Source of the DNA: Acridotheres tristis
Taxonomy: Eukaryota > Chordata > Aves > Passeriformes > Sturnidae
Assembly: GCA_037013685.1 (NCBI GenBank)
Contig: CM072894.1
Coordinates: 25,047,529 to 25,111,528, forward strand
Length of the DNA: 64,000 nucleotides
Direction: 5' to 3'
Of the stretch, positions 1-10,250 are shown one piece after another. Numbering within the stretch: position 1 is the first letter of the stretch; each line of letters begins with the position of its first letter. A model generated the notes under the pieces. The model saw nothing but the letters and a program-made list of their open reading frames with translations, made no database searches and was not told where the DNA came from. Both the position numbers and the translations under genes were made by a program.

Positions 1-3000
1 GTAATAGGAAGCGCATCAAAATAAGGATCCTTTTTCCTTCTTCTAATCTAGTTAGGAAAAGATCAAGAAATCATCTGAATAAACAAAATTTGTAGCAGAA
101 ATTAGAGTAGCAACTCAGAGCAATAGAAATGCAATAACATATTCCTTCTGTCTTGGGCAGCCATATTTTTGCTCCTATGTAACAAAGCCTCATCTTTCAA
201 AGCTACTGACTTCACATAAAACATATTTTCCCCTCATATTAATACATAGGTTAGCTACCCTTAGTTCTCACAAACATGTTAATCATACTTGCGTTTTCAG
301 TCCTGGAATTATTCTCATTTATATCAATTTTAGTCAGTGCAGATAAAACTTTGAAGGTACAGTTTAACACTTGGATATCTCCTAGCTTAATTGGTCTACA
401 GAGTAAAGTAAATGTAATTTATTTTATTCACATGTATTCAGTATAAGAGTGACACAATTGACCTGGAAGCAGATTATGACAACAGTCTCATCCATACAAG
501 TGCTAAGAGGACTAAAAGTGGCCTAATAGTACCTAACGTAGTGCTAGTCCTGGGAAGCTTGAAATACTAATAGAAAATTTTTTAGGCTGAATCAGGATGA
601 AGAAAAGTCCAAAAATTTTCTTCCAAAATAGAAATTTTTTTTTTTAAAGATCACATTTCCAAGAGGTCTTATAACTTTGTGACACAAAAATTTTTTCTTA
701 TGTTCAGAACATTTTAATTTTGTTAATTTAAATGTAATTATATTCTGGAAAATTTACAACTAACAATTTTAGGGCTGGTTTGTTTTTTGGTTTTTGGTTT
801 GTTTTTTTTTTTTATTGTAAGTTTTCATTTATTTTGAAATAAAAAAGCTCTACATGTTTCAGAAATTAAAATATTTGGCTTCAGATAACAACACTTAATT
901 AATTTGTGAAACGTTTTTCAGTCAGTCTACACCAAACTGTATTTAGGTTAGTTACCTATTTAACTGAAAACTTCAGCAACTGTACCTTGCATCTGGTAAA
1001 CCAGCACATCAAAGGTAAAAACCAAAAAGACACTTTTCACAACACAGTAGGCCCAATATGGCCCATTGTGGAAGTATGTAACATAGTGAAAAGCTTTTTC
1101 AGTGAGATCTTGCTGAGACACACACAAGAAATTATGGAAAGTATCCTTAGACACTCCTCTGCAGTAACCAGACATAATGTTAAATCTAACACTCGGACGT
1201 ACTTCTCAGCAAACTCAGCTGCAGTTGCTGACACTGTGTTTGTTTCACGCTAAGGGAGATCTTGTTTATTTTTCCTGGGAAAAGGAGGTGCCAATCCAAA
1301 TAAGTATTAAAATTATAAATGCACGTCCCACTTTTGTTCACTAGAAGCTAACACATTTAGCATCAAGCCACTGTTACATAAATATGAACAAAAAGGCCCT
1401 GGGATTTCACTGTTAAGTGGAAAAAACCACAACCTATCTGTTTACAAACACTGCAGGGATCATAAAAATTTGACAATAAAGAAAAGTCATATACAAAGAC
1501 CTAAAAAAATCTAGACTTTGCAATTTCAGCTCTTCTGGAATCAGACTGGGTCTTGTGTGACTTCATTAGGTGCTAGCTGCTGAATCATGAGAAACACTGC
1601 AATAGCTTCATTTAAATAGATTTAGCTCCACATTTGAAATCAACCAGATTGAGGAACAAATTCTTAAAATATTCATTTTCATTGTGGAGAGAAAGTCCAG
1701 CTTCAAGATAACCCAGGCTTGAAAAGTAAAAAAACTTCTCCACTCACTACAGTACACAGTACTTAAGATTAAGCTCTCCAGAGACAGACTTATTTAGCCT
1801 ACACAGAGTGACAACCTGGTATATCTCAATTGCTTCAGCAACCCAAAACAATGTCTCTGCATGATATTGTATAATTGAAGATATTTCAGCTTATTCGGAG
1901 CTACCTCAAGGATCTGTGATCTGCTTTGCTGCCAGAATTTGCATTATACAAATGAATCTCAGGAGCTGGTTGATGGAACAATAATTGTGCTGGAAAAATC
2001 AGGTCTGAGTCAAAAACTAAGATGTTTGTTTAGCTCATGGAGTCTCAGGGATGTTTGCCCATGTCCCCTGATATTTTCCTCTATGAGTTGTGAGGCTCCC
2101 TGTATTTTTAGATTCCTGTGACCTCTAGGTGGCCTTAGCCACTGCTTGTTCCTGAAGGATTCTTAATATATTGGTTGTGGGCTTGAGAAGTGCAAGATTC
2201 CAACTCTTAGGAAACCTAGACCAGCTCTGCACAAGCTGTATAGCTCTGCAGACAGATAAGTCTCCGTAGGCCCCTGGGATGCCAAGATTTCCAGATTATT
2301 GATTTTCATAGCTGACTGTTCCAGAGCTTTCTGTAAAATTAGGGGTCTAGGACAGACAGAGAATAACCTCCCCAAAATATTTCTTAAAAAACTTTGCTTG
2401 TGCACACCAATTTTCTTTTACCACAAGTTTGATATTTTCATTTAAAGCCATTCTCTTATTTTCTGCATCATTTCCGTGTCACAAGCTCAGATTTGTTTTG
2501 AACTAAAGTGTCCTCCTGGGATTGATAAGAAATATTAGGTCAGTACTTTTCTTCCAGACATATGCTTCCCTACAGTGAGGGCAAAAGAAGCATAACATGT
2601 TCAAGGCAATTGTGTTTCCCTTTCAGTGCTGTGTTTTATTCCTTGTACTGATTACAGAAATGCAAAGAACAATGGCACGTCAGACCACATTCTTCCCTAA
2701 GTGTGGAACCCTTGTATAGCTTTCAGCACATTTTAATTTATCTGCCACATGAAGGAACACAGAGCATGTAAATGGACTTATTTTTATAACCATTGGTCTG
2801 TACTGAGATTGTATAAATTCTGCATCTTTGCAAGTGTCTACTTACTTGTAAATATAAGGAAACTTCATAGTCATTCTCAAAACTTCTAAGAATGTTTTAA
2901 TCATAGCTATAAAGCAGAGAAAAGTGGAATGGAAAGGATCTACAGAGGAATTCTGAAGTGATCCAACCACCTTGAGAGACAAGGTTATTGAAATGCTTCA

Positions 3001-4782
3001 AATGACTGCACAATGGTTTTAATTTATTTAATTCAGAAGGGCTATTTAGGTCTAATGGATATAAATATTTACTTCCCTAATATCTGTAGATTTGGACAGG
3101 TGACCTTAACATTTACTTCTGAAGATGTGCATTTTCCATGCCTCTCTGATAGGGTGCTTTATATAATTTTGAGTTGGTATTAGTTATCTAGCTTGGTATT
3201 AACTAATTTAGATAAAAGTAGAAGACACCTCAAAACTGATAAAAGCAAAAAGATTTCCTTAAAATACTAATCCCAGATCAAGCAGAGAGCCTGGCTCAGC
3301 AAAGCTGATGTGACTGTCAGCTTGCTTATCTTCAACCTTCTAAGAAAGAAATGCAAAAAGAGGCAGCAAGGAAAAAAAAAAAAAAGAAATTCCATTGCTG
3401 AAAAAGATGCATGCAACATCATTAGTTTGTTTTTTAAGAAGACTGATATACGGCCAATATATGGCCATGTTTACAAAGACAGAAATTTTCTTACAATTTT
3501 GACTTATAATATTGATAGGGGGTTTTTTTAAATTTACTTATGTAAACAATACATAAACATTCACATTAAAACATGAATCATTGAATCCTTTGGCAGAAAT
3601 AATTTTAGTAGGAAATTTCCCCAGGTTTAAACCTAATGCATCCCTTTTATAAGTGTCACTGTTTAAGAAAGTAATTTAAATTTCCATATTCAATGGTTTT
3701 ATGTCTGCAGCTCTATGGAAATGGTACTATAACATTGGAAACCATGACAACTGATTCCAGTTTCTGATTTCATTACAAGGTTACATCTTACCCAGGTTCA
3801 TGAACTTTTCATACAATATGGACTTAATAATTTCACAGCTGAATCTTTCAAAAGTATGTAGTTTGATACAATAATACTGCTTCATTTGATCTCTCAATTC
3901 AAGGAAGTCACCATTACTTTGTTATTGCTGTGTTTTTCCAATTGTTGTCCAGTGGTGCCACTATTTTTTGACAAAAACCCAAGCAGAAAAACATCCAGAT
4001 ACAAAACACCCTCATAAAATAAACTGTGTGAAGTTATGGCCTTAATGCATACCTATATCTAAACATGGGCCAAGTTTGTCCCATAAATATATCCCTTTTA
4101 GGGGTTACACTTTGCTAATTGGGTGGTTTTTAATATGCCTTTCCAAGTTTCATTAAGTCACCAGCCTCCGCTTGTGGAAGTCTGATGTTCCTGTCATTCC
4201 TTAGCATGGATCTATTTTATTTTATTTGTTGCTAAGTCTGCATAAAATGTCAATATTGGCACATGCTGGGAGAGTGCACTAAACATCAAGCTGTTTACCT
4301 TGACCAGTATGAACATTCGTTTTCATTGTGCTTTTAAGAGTGGAATTCTTTCAAAATTCACAGCCTAAGACTGCTAGTCCTGACAATTTAAGAGTTCCCT
4401 ACAGTTAAGAACACATCTAAAACAGAGGCAGGATTGGGTTAAACAATTCTCCTCTGATTATGTTGGTATTTGTAATTACAGTCTTCGGCTTCTGAATTAC
4501 TTCTTTTTGGTCTGATCACGAAGAAGCCTAAAAAAGTAATCTGGAATAGGTGACTTCCACCAGTCCCAAGTCTGAGGCATGGGCAGAACCTTTCTCAGAA
4601 GAGATATTTTCCTAATTCACTGCTAAATACAGACTACCATAATTTACTGTACTGATTACTATGTTAGTACTTAACCAGCAAAACAGAAAACTTCAAAATT
4701 ACTTTGAATGCATTCTGCCAATCTGTTCTCTCCTGTAATCCTCTGTGACTGACGGTTACTAGATGCAAAAATTGAAAGTAGA
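1..4782. other. AT-rich unique tract, no gene seen
   Basis: I see no coding gene, RNA gene or recognisable young repeat here. All frames are cut by frequent stops. The longest frames (for example 906-1253 on +, 2163-2405 on -) have no recognisable domain and overlap open frames on the other strand, which fits chance. Short homopolymer and T/G-rich tracts occur, for example around 640-650, 781-815 and 3369-3384. This looks like intergenic or intronic vertebrate DNA. Confidence 0.7.
781..815. repeat. T-rich (T/G) low-complexity tract
   Basis: About 35 bases made almost only of T runs broken by GG pairs, ending in T12 and then ATTG. It may be simple-sequence expansion or the complement of an old A-rich tail. 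No retroposed body was recognised beside it. Confidence 0.6.
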
Positions 4783-4811
4783 TGATCACTGACCTTGATC
4801 GGTCATGATCA
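4783..4811. repeat. Imperfect inverted repeat with GATC repeats
   Basis: The left arm TGATCACTGACC (4783-4794) and the right arm GGTCATGATCA (4801-4811) are reverse complements apart from one extra C in the left arm. A 6-base spacer, TTGATC, separates them. The element holds three GATC sites in 29 bp. It can fold as a small hairpin on either strand. No function is known to me. Confidence 0.6.
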
Positions 4812-6479
4812 ATACAGCACTTTGATTTTGACTCAGAAGGAGCTGCAGGTACCAAGCAGTTTCCAATGTTTGACTATCTAAGCCAAAGTTTACCAGTCAG
4901 AATCATAAAGGGTTATAATTAACCTTTAGTTTGAAAAGGGGATGTTTTTAAAATATTGAAGGTTTCAAGATTGATGAACAAATAAATATTTGCATTTTGA
5001 TATGTAATTTGAGAAAAGAACAAAAAGGTTTAGTCAAAGCAGAACCATTCTTTTTATCACATAAAAAAAAACCCCTTTGTTGCTCAATTAATGATATATT
5101 TTACCAGATCTCATCTCTGTGTTTCCTCCTTTCCTATTTTTCTCTCATGTCTAATCTTACTCTAACTTCTACTATTCATAGCACTGGAGATTGCTAATTC
5201 TCTTTTTCAAATCTCCTTCCAACTCACTTTCAAGTAACAGCAGTTTTGCACCTGTCATTTGCTTATCAGGAGTAAGCAGGTGAGCCTGTAGTGCTTGGGA
5301 GTTAGAGAGTTTATACTTCTGCCAGATACTGGTTCTGTGAACTTGGGGAGTACATTAAAATCAACTCACTGAAAATAGTGCATTAATTTGTCTCACCAGT
5401 TTGAGACATGCCATATTTAATTTTAATGTTTTAACAGTGCAAGTTGCACTGGTATCTCCAATTGAAGTCACCGGGAAATGCACAGGTTCAGTAACTCCAC
5501 CAGTTATTATTCTAATACTTTACCATTGCTTGCTTCTTGTTGAGATAATGAGCAGCTTTCACCTGAGAATTGACATAGGCCCTAAGAACAAGTTAGAAAC
5601 AAACATTTGCCACTGTCAAACTGTACAATCCAGCACAACCTAGTGCAAAGCAGATTTTGCATGTATTCCTGAGTCTCAGCTCATGAAAGAAGAACAGACA
5701 AGTGCCAGCTTCTGAAGGATACCAGTAAGTTACTTAAGCAAATAAAAAGTGGGAGGACCTTGTTTACATATAAAATATATGTATTTTATTATCACAGACT
5801 TGGTTCATGTACCCTTGTCTTGTGGAAAGATGGGGGAAGACGATTCTTGTATGTATTTCACTTACTCTTGCTGAGGATAGAGCCAGACATTGTATCCTTT
5901 GCCACCATAAGGCAGTGCAGAAGCTTTCCCCCAAAATATGGATACAGCCTATCCAGCAGAGCTCAAAAGTACAAACAAGAAGAGGTGAGAATGAGTATGA
6001 TGCTGCCCCTCGGATAAATTTGGGCAGGAAGGCAGATAGTGTGCTGTTCATCTTGAAAGGGCCTTAAAGACAACTTTCAGGTGTGCATCTGTTACAATAC
6101 TTCATGCACTCTATAGAGGATTTATGTGTTTAAAAGCAACATATCATCACATTTAAAAATAAACGTGTGATTTTTTGTTCTTTGTCTAGACAGTGGTTCC
6201 AAAAAGCCCACTCTATTTTCAGTCATCCCGAAATTCAGAGGTGCATTTATTATAAAATTTTAATGGCAATGACTTAAATCCTTCTCTGGAGTATGAGTAG
6301 GGACAGCTTCTAATTACCATGCCTATTTGGGGTTCATCTATTTCCCAACATTTTACCTTCACATTTAACTTCTTCCCTCTCTAGCTTTACTTCATTGATC
6401 CTTGTCTTGCCACCTTCTAAGGCTTTATAATTCTATCCTTTATTTTTATGGTTACCTTGAAAGTGTTTATAGACTGTGG
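4812..6479. other. AT-rich unique tract, no gene seen
   Basis: Nothing is supportable as a gene. Open frames of 80-95 codons between 5401 and 6067 occur on both strands over the same bases and show no known motif. A short stretch near 5457-5482 faintly resembles the ancient repeat type seen at 28.4 and 36.3 kb, but too weakly to call. Confidence 0.6.
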
Positions 6480-6720
6480 AAGGTATTTATAGACTTTGAT
6501 CATGTCCCCCCTGAGGCTCCTCTTCTCCCAGCCATATATTAGTTTAGTTCCCTGCATGTTAGCTCACATATCTCATTTTCTTTTGTGTGCACCATTTTTG
6601 TTGCCCTGCTTTGTAGTTTTTCCTGATTGTTCTATGTGCCTCCACACAGTAAAACCATCATAATACATGACACAGAATTCCAGATGTTTTTCCCTCCAGT
6701 GCTATGTAAAGCAAAACCAC
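6480..6720 (-). mobile_element. Old CR1-type LINE fragment (antisense)
   Basis: CR1 is the dominant LINE of bird genomes. Most copies are 5'-truncated and dead. Read on the minus strand, this stretch follows the order of the late CR1 body. On the + strand the recognisable pieces are CATGTCCCCCCTGAGGCTCC (from about 6502), CTTCTCCCAGCC, TTTGTTGCCCTGCTTTG (about 6598), and an AATTCCAGATG block (about 6677) followed by CCTCCAGTGCT (about 6695). Divergence is high, with indels and a small internal duplication of a TTTATAGACT unit near 6464-6496. It is probably an old copy of CR1 or the related L3. The edges are approximate. Confidence 0.7.
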
Positions 6721-8936
6721 TACTATATAAACCCTAAAATTGTTTTCTCTAGTTCACTGTTTTTTGAACTTGATTTTACAAAGCATAGTTTTTAACAGAC
6801 TCGGCACAGCTTTGGAATCTATTTTACTCAAATCACATTAACAATTTGTGGTGCTGAAACCTCTGTTTTTTCCTGTATTTTTTGTTGCCAAGTAATTTTA
6901 CTTCTTGCCTTGCTCTCACAGAATTAAGGCTGTTTTCACCTGGGTACATTGCTGTATTTCAAGAGCAAGGAGGAATATGAAGAAACAGTTTCCATTTGAA
7001 CCTACACTTTTTAAATACTTGTGTAGAGCACTGGCTTTTATGTTCACTATTCCACTGCCTTATAATATCAATATTAATGGCAGCTTTGATTTTAATTGCA
7101 GCAGAAATAAAATCAGGCTGTAGGACAGGGTGACATCCCCTGGGTATAAAGCAAGACACCTGTGCCCTAATGAGAACTAAACCAGTACTTCTTTCACCGT
7201 CCTTTTTTTCTGGTAAATCTTTGCCTGCCATGTCAGTGTGCTTATCAGTAACATATGAATACTGTCATTACTTTTGTGCAAAGAGACTAACTATAAAGGC
7301 TTTCTTGAATACCTTCTTATATAGATTGTGCTTATAATGTCTGCTTTCACACAGTTTCACAGCTCCACTTGGTATTACAGCACGAAAATCTTTCATGTCC
7401 CACATAGAATTTTATCCCTTGATAGTCCTGCTAGTTTCACGAAGCACTATTGAACTATATTGAAAAAAAGTTGTATTGATATTGCACGATATTTTCAATT
7501 TCTGATCAATTACATCTGATCTTGCAAATCTCTTTATACATTTCAAATATATTTTATTTTTGCTGCAGATTATAGAGCTTTTTCTATATTGTTTTCTCAA
7601 GAACAAAGTAATACCAGTGCTCTGACAAGTTTTGTGTACAAAATGATTACCTGAGGGAGAACACCATTCAGATTTCAATGCTTTATGCAAATAATCCAAG
7701 TATGCAATTAGACAAAGCCTTGTTAACTAGGGTTAAAACACATGCAATCAACTGGTGCACTTATTTGGTAGAATTTAGATAAGCATAATTAGGTTGCAAA
7801 ATGAATCTATATGTAAATAAGTGGAGTTCTTGTATTTGAGGATAAACAAAATCAGGGATAATTTTAATCACCAAATTTATTGCTTATAGACTGTAGGTTC
7901 ATAAAGAGGTTTGAGGAGTTAATTTCCCAGCCAGAATCTAATAAGATGCTCATCTTTTTTTGCTATCCTGCCTCCTCATGTGCCATATTTAGAATGACAC
8001 ATTGAAGATGCTCATGAATCTGCTTTGATATTATATGAAAGTCACCCTCTTTGCTTTTTTACCACCATGTATTTACACGAGTAAATTCTGATGTTCAGTT
8101 GAAAACCTAAATCAAATACATTTTTTGGCACTTGTTTATACAGAAATTATTTTGTTTGGCACTCAAAGGGAACCAGTCAGAAACTGAAAGTAAACAGATT
8201 GAGGAAAGGACTCACAATTTCTTGCTTGTTAACAAGCCAGTTAAATCAGCTGTCAAAACTTTTAAGTATTTTCTGTCTTGCAATGGACAGCCAAGTGACC
8301 TGTCAAGGACTCTAAACTCTGCAAGGCTGGTCGTTCTAGAATTGGTTAGGTTCTCTGCTTGTTTTTTGGTTCGGCTTTTGGGGGGTTTTTGTTTGGTTTT
8401 TGTGTGTGTGTACGTGTGCTTTTTATGGTTGCTTTTTGCTTTTTGATTATGAAGGAAAATTAAACTGAACAGTGCATTGGCCATATTTACAGTACTAATC
8501 CACTTTATATCAATGTTTTTCTGGTTTATCCCTCACTGACAATGGAAAACACCCACAGCACACACTCAGGCAGCTTCTGGTAACATTTCAAGTGCTAGTC
8601 TAGAGCTGGATAGGAGCATTTATGAGATTACGCCTCCCACTGCTGTTTTGTACTCCATCTCTTCCACAGAAGGACCCTAGTTCACTCCTGCCTATGTTTT
8701 TAAACAAATTTATGACCTTTAATTTCAGGTTGTTAATTTTTGTAAATCTTAATTTTTTCTAATTTTTTTTTTGGTGATGATAATAACAGATCATTTAAAG
8801 TAAACACTAGCTAGGAAAGCAAGCATACTTTAGGTCATTAGTACCATCTTCTGCTCAGCAGTGGATCACCAAAGTTTATTTCAGAACTGGTGAGGTCTAA
8901 AAATCATTCCAAAGTAAAAATACCAAATGTAATGTG
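6721..8936. other. AT-rich unique tract, no gene seen
   Basis: No gene or clear repeat apart from the T/G-rich tract near 8360-8446. The open frames (for example 8132-8446 on + and 8212-8484 on -) run through that tract and encode low-complexity peptides. I treat them as chance. Confidence 0.65.
8360..8446. repeat. T/G-rich low-complexity tract with short (TG)n
   Basis: Runs of T and G (including G6 near 8380 and TGTGTGTGTGTACGTGTG near 8401) make up most of this stretch. It is simple sequence and explains the aromatic- and valine-rich peptide read through it on the + strand. Confidence 0.7.
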
Positions 8937-9012
8937 GAACAAGCTGTCCAGGGAGCTGTGCAGCCCCAGCCCAGGGGCTCTTTATGAACATTTTTGAGAA
9001 GTGTTGATAGGG
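8937..9012 (+). mobile_element. Possible short CR1-like fragment
   Basis: The piece GGAACAAGCTGTCCAGGGAG (from about 8936) resembles the conserved CR1 block that normally reads 'ggaacaggctgcccagggag'. It is followed by CCCAGCCCAGGGG and a TTATGAACA stretch that could match the next CR1 block. It is short and diverged, so chance similarity is possible. It directly borders the GC-rich island. Confidence 0.45.
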
Positions 9013-9301
9013 AAAGAAAGGCATGGGGCTGCTCCCATGTCAGGTCAGGGTGAGGCACCTGCCTTCCCACCTCTCACTATCACTGGAAAGGCTATGCCTG
9101 GAAAAATTCCAGCCTTTTGCTCCGTGCAGAACAGGCACATGTATCGCAGCATTATTGGCCGGCACGTCTGTGTGCAGCCCTGTTGGGAGCACGGGATCAC
9201 GGCCTGGGATTAATGGCAGGACGGGCTGGCTGCGGACTCTGAGGTGCTTCACTCTTCCTCACCTTCCCCACAGCCACTCACCACCGGCTCCGGCCTCTCC
9301 C

Positions 9302-9491
9302 CTGGACACTGAGCACCAGGCACCAGGCACCGGGCTCTGGGCTCTGGACACCAGGCTCTGGGCACCGGACCACTGGGCTCCAGACTCTGGGCACTGGGGA
9401 CCAGACTCTGGACAATGGGCACTTGGCACCAAGCTCTTGGCACTGGGCACTGGGCTCTGGGCACTGGGCACTGGGCTCTGGGCTGTGGGCA
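9302..9491 (+). repeat. 7-bp minisatellite, consensus CTGGGCW, about 27 units
   Basis: Ten degenerate 7-mers (9302-9371), one extra base, and seventeen more 7-mers (9373-9491) fit the unit CTGGGCA/CTGGGCT, with variants such as CCAGGCA, CTGGACA and CCAGACT. The last part is the most regular. G triplets start at 9445, 9452, 9459, 9466, 9473, 9480 and 9487, exactly 7 bases apart, a pattern able to form G-quadruplexes on the + strand. Confidence 0.9.
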
Positions 9492-9596
9492 CGGCCCCAG
9501 TGCGTGCAGGCCGGACTTGCTCTGCCAGCCCCATGAGGGGCCCTGTGGGGCCCCTTCCCAGAGCACCTAGGGCTGCACTATGGGCAGGGCCGGGAT

Positions 9597-9732
9597 GGGA
9601 TGTTGGGATGCTGGGATGCTGGGATGCTGGGATGTTGGGATGCTGGGATGTTGGGATGCTGGGATGCTGGGATGCTGGGATGTTGGGATGCTGGGATGTT
9701 GGGATGTTGGGATGCTGGGATGCTGGGATGTC
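9597..9732 (+). repeat. 8-bp minisatellite GGGATGYT, 17 units
   Basis: Seventeen octamers run without any indel. Sixteen are GGGATGCT or GGGATGTT and the last is GGGATGTC. Reading only the variable seventh base, the order is T CCCTCT CCCTCT TCC followed by the TC-ending unit. Units 2-7 and 8-13 are therefore identical 48-bp blocks. Every unit starts with GGG, so the array is seventeen G3 runs with 5-base loops on the + strand. Translation of any frame gives an 8-residue repeat, which accounts for the overlapping ORFs here. Confidence 0.95.
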
Positions 9733-9897
9733 GGTGGGGCTTCTGTCCGAATCCTCGCCCTGCTGATTCAAAGCTCCTTGCGGCAGCAGCGGGAGCTCGG
9801 TGCCAGGGTTGGGAGGGATGTGTCCTCTGTACTCCTGGGAACCACAGAAAAGTAGGATGAGCGCTCGAGTCCGGCTCTGGCTGAAGCTGAGGAGAGT

Positions 9898-9963
9898 GGG
9901 ACACCTGGGGGACTCTGGCGGGACACCTGTGGGACTCCTACAGGACACCTGTGGGACACCTGA
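9898..9963 (+). repeat. 11-bp tandem repeat, 6 units
   Basis: Six 11-mers in register: GGGACACCTGG, GGGACTCTGGC, GGGACACCTGT, GGGACTCCTAC, AGGACACCTGT and GGGACACCTGA. All but one begin with GGGAC. This third array lies 165 bp after the octamer array and has an unrelated period, but the same G-rich strand. Confidence 0.85.
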
Positions 9964-10250
9964 GGGCCCCTCTCGGGCTGCGGGAAACGCTGGGATGAAG
10001 CTGGGAAAGCAGAGCCTGGAGCTGGGGCAGGTGCTTCTTGGGCAGGAGGTGTTTGGAGCAGCTCTGGGGGAGATGCCTCATGCATCATGCCTGATCTTGC
10101 TGTTCCCACAGAGATCCTACCGTGGAAATATCCAAAATGTGGAATTTGCAATGGATAGGAATTCAGCCTGCTCTCGTGTTCTCGGTGTTGGACAGGGGTG
10201 CAGAGCAAAGCTTTTAGTCAGAGTTCAGATTAAACTTGATAATTAACATA

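Larger units (their letters stand above)
9013..10250. other. GC-rich island carrying three G-rich tandem arrays
   Basis: Base composition changes abruptly from AT-rich flanks to a clearly GC-rich stretch of about 1.2 kb, and changes back after about 10.2 kb. CpG dinucleotides are present but seem depleted for this GC content, so I do not call a CpG-island promoter. The island contains tandem arrays of period 7, 8 and 11 bp, listed separately. Several long open frames cross it on both strands (the longest is 247 codons on +), but they are produced by the arrays, which lack stops. An acceptor-like CTGTTCCCACAG occurs at about 10099-10110. No gene is recognised. Confidence 0.7.

Noticed and set aside
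5457..5482. Faint similarity to the ancient amniote repeat (AATTGAAGTCACCGGGAAA)
   Set aside because: Too short and diverged, and no second block is present.
9302..9732. Repeat arrays considered as a CRISPR-like array
   Set aside because: The units are contiguous short tandem repeats without unique spacers, in an animal genome context.
9023..9948. Long open frames on both strands (up to 247 codons) across the GC-rich island
   Set aside because: They are produced by stop-free tandem repeats of period 7 and 8. The peptides are pure repeats of the arrays and both strands are open.
9013..10250. CpG-island promoter
   Set aside because: CpG seems depleted relative to the GC content, and no first exon or core promoter motif was evident.
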